From contig DEIB01000038.1 of NCBI GenBank assembly GCA_002352215.1, forward strand, positions 62,001 through 126,000: a stretch of DNA of 64,000 nt, given 5' to 3'. Origin of the DNA: Chthonomonas sp. UBA2785. Its GTDB lineage: Bacteria > Armatimonadota > Fimbriimonadia > Fimbriimonadales > Fimbriimonadaceae. The notes under the pieces are model-generated. The model saw only the letters and a program-made list of their open reading frames with translations, did not search any database and was not told the origin of the DNA. Made by a program: the position numbers and the translations under genes. Position 1 is the stretch's first letter. Each line of letters starts with the position of its first letter. Positions 14,189 to 22,367 of the stretch are shown piece after piece.

Positions 14189-16617
14189 CACCAAGCCTCG
14201 CCGAACAGCACCGCATTGAGGAAAATCTCCTCCTGCGCCCGGAAGAACCCCCGAAAGTTCGGCGAATCCGCAAACAGCGCCACCCGCCCGGACCCGACGC
14301 GCCGCGCCGCCACCGAGAGCTTGCCCGGCACCAACTTGGTGACCTCCGGCGTCAGGTAGCCCGCCGCCACCGGTTCATCCGTGTAAACTCCCACGGCCGT
14401 CCCCGGCTCGGTCGGCGCGTTTAGGAACACGCTCTCATCCCGGAACGCGTAACCCTCGCTCATCCCATAAGTCAGGGGGTGGGTGTCGTCGTAACGCACC
14501 CGTAGGATCGTCCCCGGAACCTGGTGGCGCGCCCGCTCATCGGCAATTTCCCCGAACTTGAGCCCCGCCACATTCGCGGAATACGAACTCGCCGGCACCC
14601 GCCAGATGTCCGAATTGGCCACCGCCAGGGCGCCATCGCCCACCGCCACCAGGTGGCCGCCACCGCTCACAAAGGTGCCCAGGCGGGTCATGAACTCCGC
14701 CCCGCCCCCACCGGGATAGATCACAACGTCGTAGTTCGCCAGGTTGGCGCTGGCGGGCACCACCGAGACATCCGGCAGCCGGTACCACAGCTCGCCCGCG
14801 CGGTTGCTGCTGGTGGTGGCGTCGGCAATCAGAGCGATACGCTTGGTGCCCAGTTCCACCAGGCGGCGGCCACCCCAACTCACCACGGCCCCGGTTTGCC
14901 CGGCCACCTCTTGCATATCAATGCGGAGCTTGGAGCCCTCCCAGGCCCCGCGCCACTTTTCTACATCCTGCGCGCCATCCGCCGCGATGAACACGTCGCC
15001 GGCCTGCGCCTCGCCGATCGCCTCCTTCACAAAGAACACGCGCAAACGCATGCGCAGGGCCTGCCGCACCACATCGTGGAAGTCCGCGCGGCCCCGGTGA
15101 ACGATGAGCCCCACGGGGTTTTCCGCCCGCCGGAACGTCGGCCCTTCCGGCCGCGTAAACGGCCGCCCCCGCGTGCCCGTGATGGGTGACACCTTGGCCA
15201 GCGACCCGTAGGCCAGCCCCCAGGTGCTGATGTCGTAGAAGGAGGTGTCTTCAAAGATGTTGGGCGGGGCAATCATCGCCCGCGCCAGGCGGTGCAGCGG
15301 CTGGTTCAGCCGCACTTCCATCCAGCCGTCGGCTTCGTCCACCCGGATCTCGTGCGCGCGCAACAGGTTGGCCAGTTCGCGGCCCCGGTCGTCCACCGGC
15401 CACTGCCAGCCGATGGTGGTGGCCTCCATCTCGGTGCCCACGCCCCCCGCCAGTTGCACATCATCTCGAAAGAAGTTGCGCTGGTAGGTGAGAAGGCGCA
15501 CCCGGTTGGCCTGCGCCGCTTCTAGCGAGCTCATCGAGGTCGCAAACTGGTTGCGCACCGAATCGGCAAAGGTGTAAAGGCGCCCGCGCAGCTCGCTCTG
15601 GATGGCCCCGGTGCTGGCCTGCTCGAAGAGAATGCCAATCGAGCCAATGACGTCCGGGTAGGTGCTGCCCTTGCCAATGTAGAAGTCATCGAACCGCTCT
15701 TCGGTGAAGTAGCGTTCGTTCAGCTCCTCCAGCGCCTTAGCGTGGTACTGCGCAAAGTCGGCGGTGATGGCCTGGTTCTCCTTGGGCGTGAGGGCGTTCA
15801 CGCGCAGGGGTTCCCCGGGTTGGAAGAAGTAGTTGAGCCCCAAACCCTGCTCGTGGAAGTCCAGCGTCACCTGCGGCCGCCACGCGGTGTAAAGGCGGTG
15901 CCGCACCTGGCTCTCCACCTGGGTCAGCGGCATCCAGTCGCGGTTCAGGTCGAACCAAAAGTGGTTGGTGCGCCCGCCGGGCCAGGGCTGGCTGTGTTCA
16001 AGGTCTTGCCGGTCGGGCGTGGGGGTGAGTCCCCGGAACCCGTTGGCGTGGTTGGCAAAGCGGTCGCGCCCGTCGGGGTTCAGCGAGGGCATCAGGATGA
16101 TGACCATGTCCTTCAGCAGCGCGGGCACCTTGCCGGTGCCTGCCGCGAGGTGATAGAGGGTGGCCAGCGCGGCTTCGGAGGTGCTGGCCTCGTTGCCGTG
16201 CACGCCGTAGCCCATCCACATCACGGTCGGCATGGTCTTGATTTCTTCGTCCGTAACGCTCGCCGAATCGAAGACAATGCGCCGGTTTTGCGTTTGAATC
16301 TCTTTGATCCGGGCGTGGTTCTCAGGGGACGTGATGATGGCGGCAGTGATCTCCCGGCCCTGGTAGCTGCGGCCCAGGTTCACGCTCACCACGCGGGGGC
16401 TGGCGGTGTCAAGCAAGCGGATGTATTCAGTCAGCTCGTGGGCGCGGGCATAGCGGCTGGCCAGCGGTGCGCCCAGCACAGCCTCGGGGGCGGGGATGCG
16501 GGCGTCGTAGCGCTCTTCGGCCAGGCTAGTGATGTCGCGGATGCCCTGGGCGGCACCCAGGCTCACCATCAAGCTCAAACCCAGTGTGGCGGCCCGCGCC
16601 GCGCCTCGTCCTTTCAT
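14188..16617 (-). CDS. Secreted M14-family zinc carboxypeptidase
   Basis: The 809-residue protein starts with a signal peptide (ATLGLSLMVSLGAAQG). The M14 catalytic domain contains the zinc motif HGNEAS (His140, Glu143), NPDGRDR, FDLNRDW (222-228) and DFHEQG (His255, probable third ligand). A later glutamate in GILFEQASTG is the likely catalytic base. The C-terminal part includes a glutamine-amidotransferase-like segment with VVIYPGGGGAEFM and GGGHLVAVGDGAL, as in large M14 proteins of similar layout. It probably degrades peptides outside the cytoplasm. A TAAAGT box seven bases before the ATG supports the start. It leads an operon with three small membrane paralogues. Confidence 0.88.
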   Translation of the reverse strand: MKGRGAARAATLGLSLMVSLGAAQGIRDITSLAEERYDARIPAPEAVLGAPLASRYARAHELTEYIRLLDTASPRVVSVNLGRSYQGREITAAIITSPENHARIKEIQTQNRRIVFDSASVTDEEIKTMPTVMWMGYGVHGNEASTSEAALATLYHLAAGTGKVPALLKDMVIILMPSLNPDGRDRFANHANGFRGLTPTPDRQDLEHSQPWPGGRTNHFWFDLNRDWMPLTQVESQVRHRLYTAWRPQVTLDFHEQGLGLNYFFQPGEPLRVNALTPKENQAITADFAQYHAKALEELNERYFTEERFDDFYIGKGSTYPDVIGSIGILFEQASTGAIQSELRGRLYTFADSVRNQFATSMSSLEAAQANRVRLLTYQRNFFRDDVQLAGGVGTEMEATTIGWQWPVDDRGRELANLLRAHEIRVDEADGWMEVRLNQPLHRLARAMIAPPNIFEDTSFYDISTWGLAYGSLAKVSPITGTRGRPFTRPEGPTFRRAENPVGLIVHRGRADFHDVVRQALRMRLRVFFVKEAIGEAQAGDVFIAADGAQDVEKWRGAWEGSKLRIDMQEVAGQTGAVVSWGGRRLVELGTKRIALIADATTSSNRAGELWYRLPDVSVVPASANLANYDVVIYPGGGGAEFMTRLGTFVSGGGHLVAVGDGALAVANSDIWRVPASSYSANVAGLKFGEIADERARHQVPGTILRVRYDDTHPLTYGMSEGYAFRDESVFLNAPTEPGTAVGVYTDEPVAAGYLTPEVTKLVPGKLSVAARRVGSGRVALFADSPNFRGFFRAQEEIFLNAVLFGEAW

Positions 16618-16624
16618 GCCTCGG

Positions 16625-16630
16625 ACTTTA
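16625..16630 (-). promoter_or_regulatory. Leaderless-type -10 box of the M14 peptidase operon
   Basis: TAAAGT on the minus strand is seven bases before the ATG at 16617. Confidence 0.45.
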
Positions 16631-16651
16631 CTGCACCCGCGCCCCGCGATG

Positions 16652-16692
16652 CAAAAAGCCTCGCCACCCTACTATGGGGCCGCGAGGCTTCC
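16652..16692 (-). terminator. Rho-independent terminator after the DUF4332 gene
   Basis: On the minus strand AAGCCTCG pairs with CGAGGCTT around a GC-rich loop, followed by TTTTT. It separates the DUF4332 gene from the M14 operon. Confidence 0.8.
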
Positions 16693-16710
16693 CATTAAGA
16701 CAAAGGAAAA

Positions 16711-17115
16711 TCAGTGCGTAACGACGCGGTCGAGCCCCTTGGCCTGCTCCACCCAGTCCTCGACTTCCTTCTCGCTCGGCGCGCGGTTGGTCAGGTTCTT
16801 GGCTTCGTTGATTTCGGCCATCTTGGCGGCCAGGTTCGCCCCGTTGCGCTGGGCCAGCTCCGGCACGCTATCCACACCCGCATGTTCCAGCAGGTCGGAA
16901 TACTGCGAACCAATGCCCTTAATGCGCATCAGGTCGGCGCGGTTCACCCATTCCAGCACCAGTTTCTCGCTCAGGCCGGTCTTCTCGGCCAGGTCCGCGC
17001 GGCCCTTCTTGCTCGCGCCCGCCGCCAGCAGTTCGTCCGTCGTGTCGATGCCGTGGTCCTTCAGGGCCGCCGCATACTTGGGGCCAATGCCCTCAATGTC
17101 CGCAATCTTCGCCAT
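16711..17115 (-). CDS. DUF4332 helix-hairpin-helix protein
   Basis: This 134-residue protein has two helix-hairpin-helix style repeats: IADIEGIGPKYAAALKDHGI near the N terminus and LMRIKGIGSQYSDLLEHAGV near residue 60. Each is followed by a TTDELL/SVPELA helix. That is the DUF4332 arrangement. Such modules bind nucleic acid non-specifically or mediate protein contacts; the role here is unknown. ATG 17115 (MAKIADIEGIG) is chosen because the domain begins there; the longer frame to 17214 adds unrelated sequence. A good terminator follows. It appears to be a single-gene unit. Confidence 0.82.
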   Translation of the reverse strand: MAKIADIEGIGPKYAAALKDHGIDTTDELLAAGASKKGRADLAEKTGLSEKLVLEWVNRADLMRIKGIGSQYSDLLEHAGVDSVPELAQRNGANLAAKMAEINEAKNLTNRAPSEKEVEDWVEQAKGLDRVVTH

Positions 17116-17172
17116 AGCACCGGGGAGCATACTTAGCCCTCCCCAGGCTTGTCTAGCATCGGGGGAGGCGTC

Positions 17173-17215
17173 ATAAAAAGCAATGACCCCCGAGGCATAA
17201 ACCTCAGGGGCCATT
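17173..17215 (-). terminator. Rho-independent terminator after the CADD-like gene
   Basis: On the minus strand GGCCCCTGAGG pairs with CCTCGGGGGTCA around a short loop, then CTTTTTA follows. Confidence 0.75.
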
Positions 17216-17238
17216 TCAGCTCCAGCAGTTACCCAGAA

Positions 17239-17838
17239 TTAGGCGCAGTGAACCTTGTGGATGTCCGTGAGGGCGTTCCACAGGCCTTCGGCCACGCTTT
17301 CGCAGGCGGCCACGGCGCGATCTTGATCCTCGGCCGAGAGCGCTTCCATGCGTTGCAGCAGCAGCGCCGGCTCGTGGATGTCATCCACGTGGATCTCAAA
17401 GTAGGTGCGCGCGGCTTCCGGCAGGCCGGTGTAGTGCGTGTCCAGACCTTCGAGCTTGCTCTTGCTGGTGTTCGGCTGCTGGCATTCGAAGGCGTAAAGC
17501 CCACCGAGCGAGGTCACCGCATCGCCAAAGGCCGCATCCACGCGGTTGGCCATGTCGGTCACGGCCGGCAGCGAGGCGCCCTTCACGTCCGTACCCAGCG
17601 CACCGGCAAATTCGGCCCACAGGTCGGCGTGCTCGCGCTCTTCGGCGGCGATTTCTTCGTCACCATGGGCAGCCCAGCCGGCGGCCACGCGGTTGATGAA
17701 GGCTCCATATTCAGAAGCGTAAGTCTTCAAGGCGTCTACCGGCAGAGTGCCCGCACTCCAAGCCTGATAGAACGGATGTTGAAGCAGATCGTAGCGCTCA
17801 ATCACAGCGCTCAAGCGGTCGGCCAAGGGGGTCGCCAT
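17239..17838 (-). CDS. TenA/PqqC-fold (CADD-like) iron-dependent oxygenase family protein
   Basis: The 199 residues match the heme-oxygenase-like diiron family that includes chlamydial CADD. The opening is LLQHPFYQAWSAGTLPVDAL, then YASEYGAFINR, a helix with EEREHADLW (His70), LYAFECQQPNTSKSKLEGL (Glu118) and YFEIHVDDIHEPALL (His150, Asp153, His155). CADD-type proteins make p-aminobenzoate by an unusual self-sacrificing route; whether this one does so is inference. The spacing in the last metal motif looks shorter than the usual H-x3-D-x2-H. Start 17838 fits the TAGGAT box seven bases upstream. No folate genes are adjacent. Confidence 0.75.
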   Translation of the reverse strand: MATPLADRLSAVIERYDLLQHPFYQAWSAGTLPVDALKTYASEYGAFINRVAAGWAAHGDEEIAAEEREHADLWAEFAGALGTDVKGASLPAVTDMANRVDAAFGDAVTSLGGLYAFECQQPNTSKSKLEGLDTHYTGLPEAARTYFEIHVDDIHEPALLLQRMEALSAEDQDRAVAACESVAEGLWNALTDIHKVHCA

Positions 17839-17845
17839 GCGCAAA

Positions 17846-17851
17846 ATCCTA
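17846..17851 (-). promoter_or_regulatory. Leaderless-type -10 box of the CADD-like gene
   Basis: TAGGAT on the minus strand is seven bases before the ATG at 17838. Confidence 0.45.
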
Positions 17852-17890
17852 CCCCCAACCGGCGGCCCCGAAGGGTAGCCTTGCGACTCT

Positions 17891-19384
17891 GTGATCACAA
17901 AAAGCCTCTTCCAGCAATTTCGCCCGTGCGCGAAGAGGTTTTGGTATCACATTCACCACCCGGAGTGGCGCGCCGCGCTGGATACGGACGCCCTCGCCTA
18001 CATGAAGATCGGCCAGGAGATTGGCGAGCTTGCCCGGCAGACCTTTCCGGAGGGTGTCCTCCTTCCCTTTTCACCCACCGATAAGGCCCTAAGTGCCACT
18101 CAAGCGGCCCTGGCCGGAGATGCCCCCGTTTTGTTCGAGGCCAGCTTTGCCGCGGAAGGCCTGCAAGCGCGGTGCGACATCTTGGAGCGCAATGCGGACG
18201 GAACCTGGACCTTGATTGAAGTCAAATCGGGTGTGCGCGTGAAGGAACCCGACCACATCGAGGACGTGGCGTTCCAGGCCATCGTGCTGCGGGCGGCGGG
18301 CCTTCGCATTCGCGATTACCGACTCATGCACCTGGACAAGGAGTACGCCCACGAGGGCGGCAACTACGATCCGGTGCGCATTTTCCAAAGCACCGACATC
18401 ACCGGCATGGTGCTGGAGACCATCCCGCGTCTCGCCGCCGATCTCGATGCCGTCCGCGCGCTTGCCGCGCAAAACGACGCGCCTGACTTTCAACCCAACA
18501 CCTACTGCCGCGATTGCGACTTTCGCGAAAAATGCCACAAAGACGTGCCCTCCGGTGGGCTGTGGCAACTCCCGGGGATCAACGTCAATTCGGTGCGCAA
18601 GTTAGCGTCGCAGGGGTTGCGCGTGCTGGATGACGTCACCTCGGCCGAGCAACTCAGTCCGACCAATCGCCTCGCCTACCGCGTGATCTCCGGCAAGCAG
18701 GATTTCACCGACCCTGAACTCATTAAGCAGCTTGATCGCTTGCCCGGACCAATCGGGTTTGTAGACTTCGAAGCCATTGACCCGGCTCTCCCCCGGTTCG
18801 TCGGCCACCACCCCTACGAACGAGTACCCTTCCAGTGGTCGCTTCACGTCATCCCGGACGCCGACTCTGCCCAGCAGCCCGAGTGGCGCGATTACCTCCA
18901 CACCGACCGGAGTCAAGACCCGCGCATTGCCTTTGCCGCCACACTGTGGGAGGCCGTGCAAGATTGCAACAGCCTTGTTTTCTACTCGGATTACGAGGTC
19001 ACGACCCTCAAGATGCTGAGGGATGCGGGCGTACCTTACGGCCGTGAACTCCACGAGAAGATCAAGGCCGTGGGCTACGACCTCTTCAAAGCCATTAAGG
19101 GCAAAACGTACTGGAACAGCTTCAACGGCTCTTATAGCATCAAGAACGTGCTGCCCGCGGTGAACCCCGCCGTGTCTTACAACGACCTGAACGTAAAGAA
19201 CGGAGCGGTGGCGGTGCAGGTCTACGAGGAGTACCTGGACCCAGCCACAAGCCCGGAGCGACGCGCGGCCATCATTGATGACCTGCGCACCTACTGCCAG
19301 CTGGATACCTACGCCATGTTGGCGCTGTACCAAGGGTTCAGGGCGGCGGTGCCCGGCTGGGCTCCCGCCGCAGTTCGGGATTAA
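17891..19384 (+). CDS. DUF2779 nuclease with Cas4-like and RNase H-like domains
   Basis: The 497-residue protein begins with a Cas4/PD-(D/E)XK-like domain. Cys13 lies in FRPCAKRFWYH, the nuclease core is Asp96 plus IEVKSG (Glu110, Lys112), and CRDCDFREKC supplies Cys206, Cys209 and Cys215. These four cysteines match the iron-sulfur cluster arrangement of Cas4-type nucleases. The C-terminal DUF2779 region starts near GFVDFEAIDPALPRF and has the D-x-E pattern of a DEDD-type exonuclease. A role in DNA or RNA processing is likely; the substrate is unknown. There are no Cas genes nearby. It starts at GTG 17891, and the stop overlaps the convergent S10 stop by four bases. Confidence 0.85.
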   Translation: MITKSLFQQFRPCAKRFWYHIHHPEWRAALDTDALAYMKIGQEIGELARQTFPEGVLLPFSPTDKALSATQAALAGDAPVLFEASFAAEGLQARCDILERNADGTWTLIEVKSGVRVKEPDHIEDVAFQAIVLRAAGLRIRDYRLMHLDKEYAHEGGNYDPVRIFQSTDITGMVLETIPRLAADLDAVRALAAQNDAPDFQPNTYCRDCDFREKCHKDVPSGGLWQLPGINVNSVRKLASQGLRVLDDVTSAEQLSPTNRLAYRVISGKQDFTDPELIKQLDRLPGPIGFVDFEAIDPALPRFVGHHPYERVPFQWSLHVIPDADSAQQPEWRDYLHTDRSQDPRIAFAATLWEAVQDCNSLVFYSDYEVTTLKMLRDAGVPYGRELHEKIKAVGYDLFKAIKGKTYWNSFNGSYSIKNVLPAVNPAVSYNDLNVKNGAVAVQVYEEYLDPATSPERRAAIIDDLRTYCQLDTYAMLALYQGFRAAVPGWAPAAVRD

Positions 19385-20820
19385 CCGGCCTGAGTTTGCT
19401 CCACAAAGCCCTTCACATCGTTGAAGAGCTTAGTGAGATAGCCGGTGTGGACATACATCATGTGCCCGGCCTCGTAATAGCCAAAGGAGACATTGCCGCG
19501 CACCTCGGGGTCCAGCCCCATGTGCCGGTAGGTGTACTCGGTGGCAAAGTAAGGCGTGGCAAGATCGTAGTAGCCGCTCGCCACAAACACCTTCATGTAG
19601 GGGTTCTTGTGCATGGCATTGCGCAGGGCCTCGCTCGTGTCCGGGTAGCCCTGCCGGCCCTTGTTGCCCCAATCCCACGCACCAATGCCCCCGAAGATTT
19701 CGTACTTGAGGTCGGATTCGTACTTGAGCTGCGTACGCACGTAGTCGTGGAAGGTCGCCGTATAGGGCGGCATCAGCATCGACATACTGGGGTCGTTGGC
19801 CATGGTTTCGCCTTCTCCCCGGCGGAAATCGTCAATGCCCTTGATCCGGCTATCAAGGCGGCCCACCGTGCGGCGCTTCTTGCGGAGGAGTTCCTTGCAG
19901 AAGGCGCCCTGAGTCACGCGCAGGTCGGCGCGGTCCACGTACTCGGCACTCAGGCCAGTGAGGCGGGCAAACTCGTTCACCACCACTTGCCGCTCATCGC
20001 CCAATAGGTCGTCGCCCTTCTGGAGAGCGCGGGCGTACTCGCCCATCACAAAGGCTTCGGATTGCTTGAGAGCGTCGTCCAGGCTCGTCGCCCAGGGGAG
20101 CTGGCCGTGGTAGTACGCGGTGGCCGTGTAGGTCGGGAAAAACAGCTGGAACGAGATGTCGTTGCCGTACTGCTGGTACCCGGTTTGGAAGTTCAGGATC
20201 GCCGAGACCAAAATCACCCCGTTCAGGGCAATCCCTTGGTCAATCATGTGGCCCGCCATGCCCGCGGCGCGGGTGGTGCCGTAGCTTTCGCCCACCAGGT
20301 AGAGCGGCGAACGCCAGCGGCCGTTCCGGTTCAGCCACATGCGGCAGAACTCGCTCACGCTCTTGATGTCGCCTTCCACGCCCCAGTAGGTTTCGGCCGT
20401 TTCCTTGTCCTTGGCGCGGCTGTAGCCGGTACCCACTGGGTCGATGAAGACGAGGTCGGTGAAGTGGAGCCAGGACTCAAGATTCGGCTCCAAAGTGTAG
20501 GGGGCCGGGGGGAGTTGCCCTTCAGGCATCATCGGTGTGCGGAACGGACCGACGGCGCCCATGTGCAGCCAGATGCTGGGCGAACCTGGGCCGCCATTGA
20601 AGGTGAAGGTCACCGGGCGAGTGCCCGGCTCGGCGCCCTTCTTGGTATAGGCCACATAGAACACCTGGGCCAGGATCTCGCCCTGGTCGTTCTTTAGCGG
20701 CATCCGGCCGGTCGTGGCTTCAAATTCGAGGCCCGGAATGCTGTGCTCCGTGGTCACCGGGGTTTCTTCCGTAAAGGTCATCGCGCCCGGCTTTTCGTCC
20801 GGCTTGGCGGCATCGCTCAT
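19381..20820 (-). CDS. S10-family serine carboxypeptidase-like protein
   Basis: This is a 479-residue alpha/beta hydrolase of peptidase family S10. The oxyanion region FTFNGGPGSPS, DPVGTGYSRA, the nucleophile motif LVGESYGTTR, an acid in GYYDLATPYFA and the catalytic histidine in YEAGHMMYVH are all present. Bacterial members of this type hydrolyse C-terminal residues of peptides. There is no clear signal peptide, so cytoplasmic location is possible. Start 20820 (MSDAAKP) is preferred; an in-frame start at 20841 adds seven residues. It lies downstream of tRNA-Val on the same strand. Confidence 0.88.
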   Translation of the reverse strand: MSDAAKPDEKPGAMTFTEETPVTTEHSIPGLEFEATTGRMPLKNDQGEILAQVFYVAYTKKGAEPGTRPVTFTFNGGPGSPSIWLHMGAVGPFRTPMMPEGQLPPAPYTLEPNLESWLHFTDLVFIDPVGTGYSRAKDKETAETYWGVEGDIKSVSEFCRMWLNRNGRWRSPLYLVGESYGTTRAAGMAGHMIDQGIALNGVILVSAILNFQTGYQQYGNDISFQLFFPTYTATAYYHGQLPWATSLDDALKQSEAFVMGEYARALQKGDDLLGDERQVVVNEFARLTGLSAEYVDRADLRVTQGAFCKELLRKKRRTVGRLDSRIKGIDDFRRGEGETMANDPSMSMLMPPYTATFHDYVRTQLKYESDLKYEIFGGIGAWDWGNKGRQGYPDTSEALRNAMHKNPYMKVFVASGYYDLATPYFATEYTYRHMGLDPEVRGNVSFGYYEAGHMMYVHTGYLTKLFNDVKGFVEQTQAG

Positions 20821-20867
20821 AGATGCCCCTAGTATGCCCAAGCAGCCGTACCGAGTGAGGCAGAGAG

Positions 20868-20943
20868 TGGTGGGCGATGAGGGACTCGAACCCCCGACTT
20901 ACTCCGTGTAAAGGAGCCACTCTACCAACTGAGTTAATCGCCC
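20868..20943 (-). tRNA. tRNA-Val (anticodon UAC)
   Basis: The 76-nt minus-strand cloverleaf starts GGGCGATTAACTCAGTTGG. The anticodon arm CTCCTTTACACGGAG carries TAC, and the T arm is GGGGGTTCGAGTCCCTC. The acceptor end CATCGCCC is followed by A and an encoded CCA. Confidence 0.96.
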
Positions 20944-20957
20944 GCGAGGACGTGATT

Positions 20958-22283
20958 CTACTCGCTGGCGGCGCGGCGTCGCCGTCGCAACAGGGCCGCC
21001 AGGCCCGCACCCATCGCAAGCAGGGTCACCGGTTCCGGCACCGGCGAGTTCAAGGATTGCAGCGCCCAGTGCGCCACGTTCTTGCCCATGGCCAAGCCAG
21101 CCGCATTGTCGAATTCGAAGTGAATCCCGCCGTAGATGCGGCTCTTCCCGGCTTCGGCTGCCGCCTGGCTGAAAGAGTTGAAATGGCGGGTAGCCGTGAT
21201 ATCTTCGCTCTTGGCATCAAAGGCAATATCGTCCGTGCCGAAGAAGCTGGCCAGGGCCGCGGCTGCCGCCCCACTAAAGGTGGAGTGCCCACTCACGTAG
21301 CTGGGGTGGTTCGGGGTCGGGATGAGCGGGCTCCAGTTCGGGTCGCCGTCGGTGGTCACATTGCCATCCAGGTCGCCCTGATGGATGGCCGTGATGGGGC
21401 GCCAGCACTGATAGGTGTATTTGGTGTCCCAAGCGCTCACGCCGGCATCCGCCAGCGAGAAGTTGAGCAGCAAGAACATGCGAGCGTTGTCTTCCAGGCT
21501 CAGGTTTCGATCTTGAGAGACTCCGGCCGCGATCACGTTCCAGTGGCCCGGCGGCGTGGCCGTACCCGCGCCCCCAATCCAGAACATGGCGATTTCCGTC
21601 TGGTCCGCGGTGCGGGCCAGGCTGGTCAGGCCGCCCAGGGCCTTGACTTCGTTGTAGGCGGCGGCGTATTCCTCACTTCCCAGAGCGGGCATGACTTCCG
21701 AGCGGTACTGGTCGGACGAGTTAAGCGTGAACGGCCGCACCTGCGACCAACCCGGCAATGCACCCGAGGCAAAGTTGCTGGGGGTGGGGCGCCATTTGCC
21801 CAAATCGTTGCTCCGCCCATCGGGCACGGATCCGGCCGTAGCCGACCCATCATTGCTGCGATTGGCCAGGGCGGCAGCGGCCGTCTTGGCCCCCAAGGCC
21901 ATTCCGGCATCTCGGGCGGCGCCAGGAGCAATCTGGCTCATCTGGTTATCGTAAAGCGTCTTGAATCGCCCCGCTTGGGTGGGATAGAGCGCCCGCAGGG
22001 TGTCGTACTGCGCCTGGATGGCGGCGGCTTCCTTGCTAGCACTAGCATTGCCGGCGCCCGAATAGAAGACGTTGCGGTAACCGGAATTCGAAATCGAGTT
22101 CACGGCATCAAAAGCCGCTCCGGATACGATGGCCAGATTGCGCGCGGCCATGGGGGGAGCGGACTTGGCGGTACGAATCGCCTGGAGCGCTTCGGCATTC
22201 CAATCCAGGATTGCATCCGCTTTGGCCTGCCCACTTAAGGCCAGAGCCGCACCCACAACTACCAACAGCGCCGAAAACCGCAC
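20958..22283 (-). CDS. Vanadium-dependent haloperoxidase-like PAP2 protein with PEP-CTERM anchor
   Basis: The 441-residue protein has a signal peptide (LLVVVGAALALSGQAKA) and the vanadate/phosphate-binding motifs of the haloperoxidase branch of the PAP2 superfamily: KYTYQCWRPITAI, PNHPSYVSGHSTFSGAAA and SRIYGGIHFEFDN. Actual halogenation is uncertain; many family members are uncharacterised. It ends in VPEPVTLLAMGAGLAALLRRRRR, a PEP-CTERM sorting signal that implies export and processing by an exosortase. No exosortase gene is in the window. A GTG start at 22283 is used, with CATATT six bases upstream. It diverges from the amidase gene. Confidence 0.88.
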   Translation of the reverse strand: MRFSALLVVVGAALALSGQAKADAILDWNAEALQAIRTAKSAPPMAARNLAIVSGAAFDAVNSISNSGYRNVFYSGAGNASASKEAAAIQAQYDTLRALYPTQAGRFKTLYDNQMSQIAPGAARDAGMALGAKTAAAALANRSNDGSATAGSVPDGRSNDLGKWRPTPSNFASGALPGWSQVRPFTLNSSDQYRSEVMPALGSEEYAAAYNEVKALGGLTSLARTADQTEIAMFWIGGAGTATPPGHWNVIAAGVSQDRNLSLEDNARMFLLLNFSLADAGVSAWDTKYTYQCWRPITAIHQGDLDGNVTTDGDPNWSPLIPTPNHPSYVSGHSTFSGAAAAALASFFGTDDIAFDAKSEDITATRHFNSFSQAAAEAGKSRIYGGIHFEFDNAAGLAMGKNVAHWALQSLNSPVPEPVTLLAMGAGLAALLRRRRRAASE

Positions 22284-22367
22284 GATGCGAATATGACGCG
22301 CAAAAACCGTGCCAAGTACGTAACCGGCACTAATTCTTGAACGTTCTGGTATTATCAGGGGGACCTC

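Noticed and set aside
20877..22238. 453-codon plus-strand frame starting in the tRNA-Val region
   Set aside because: It is antisense to the haloperoxidase gene and to tRNA-Val, and has no protein motif.
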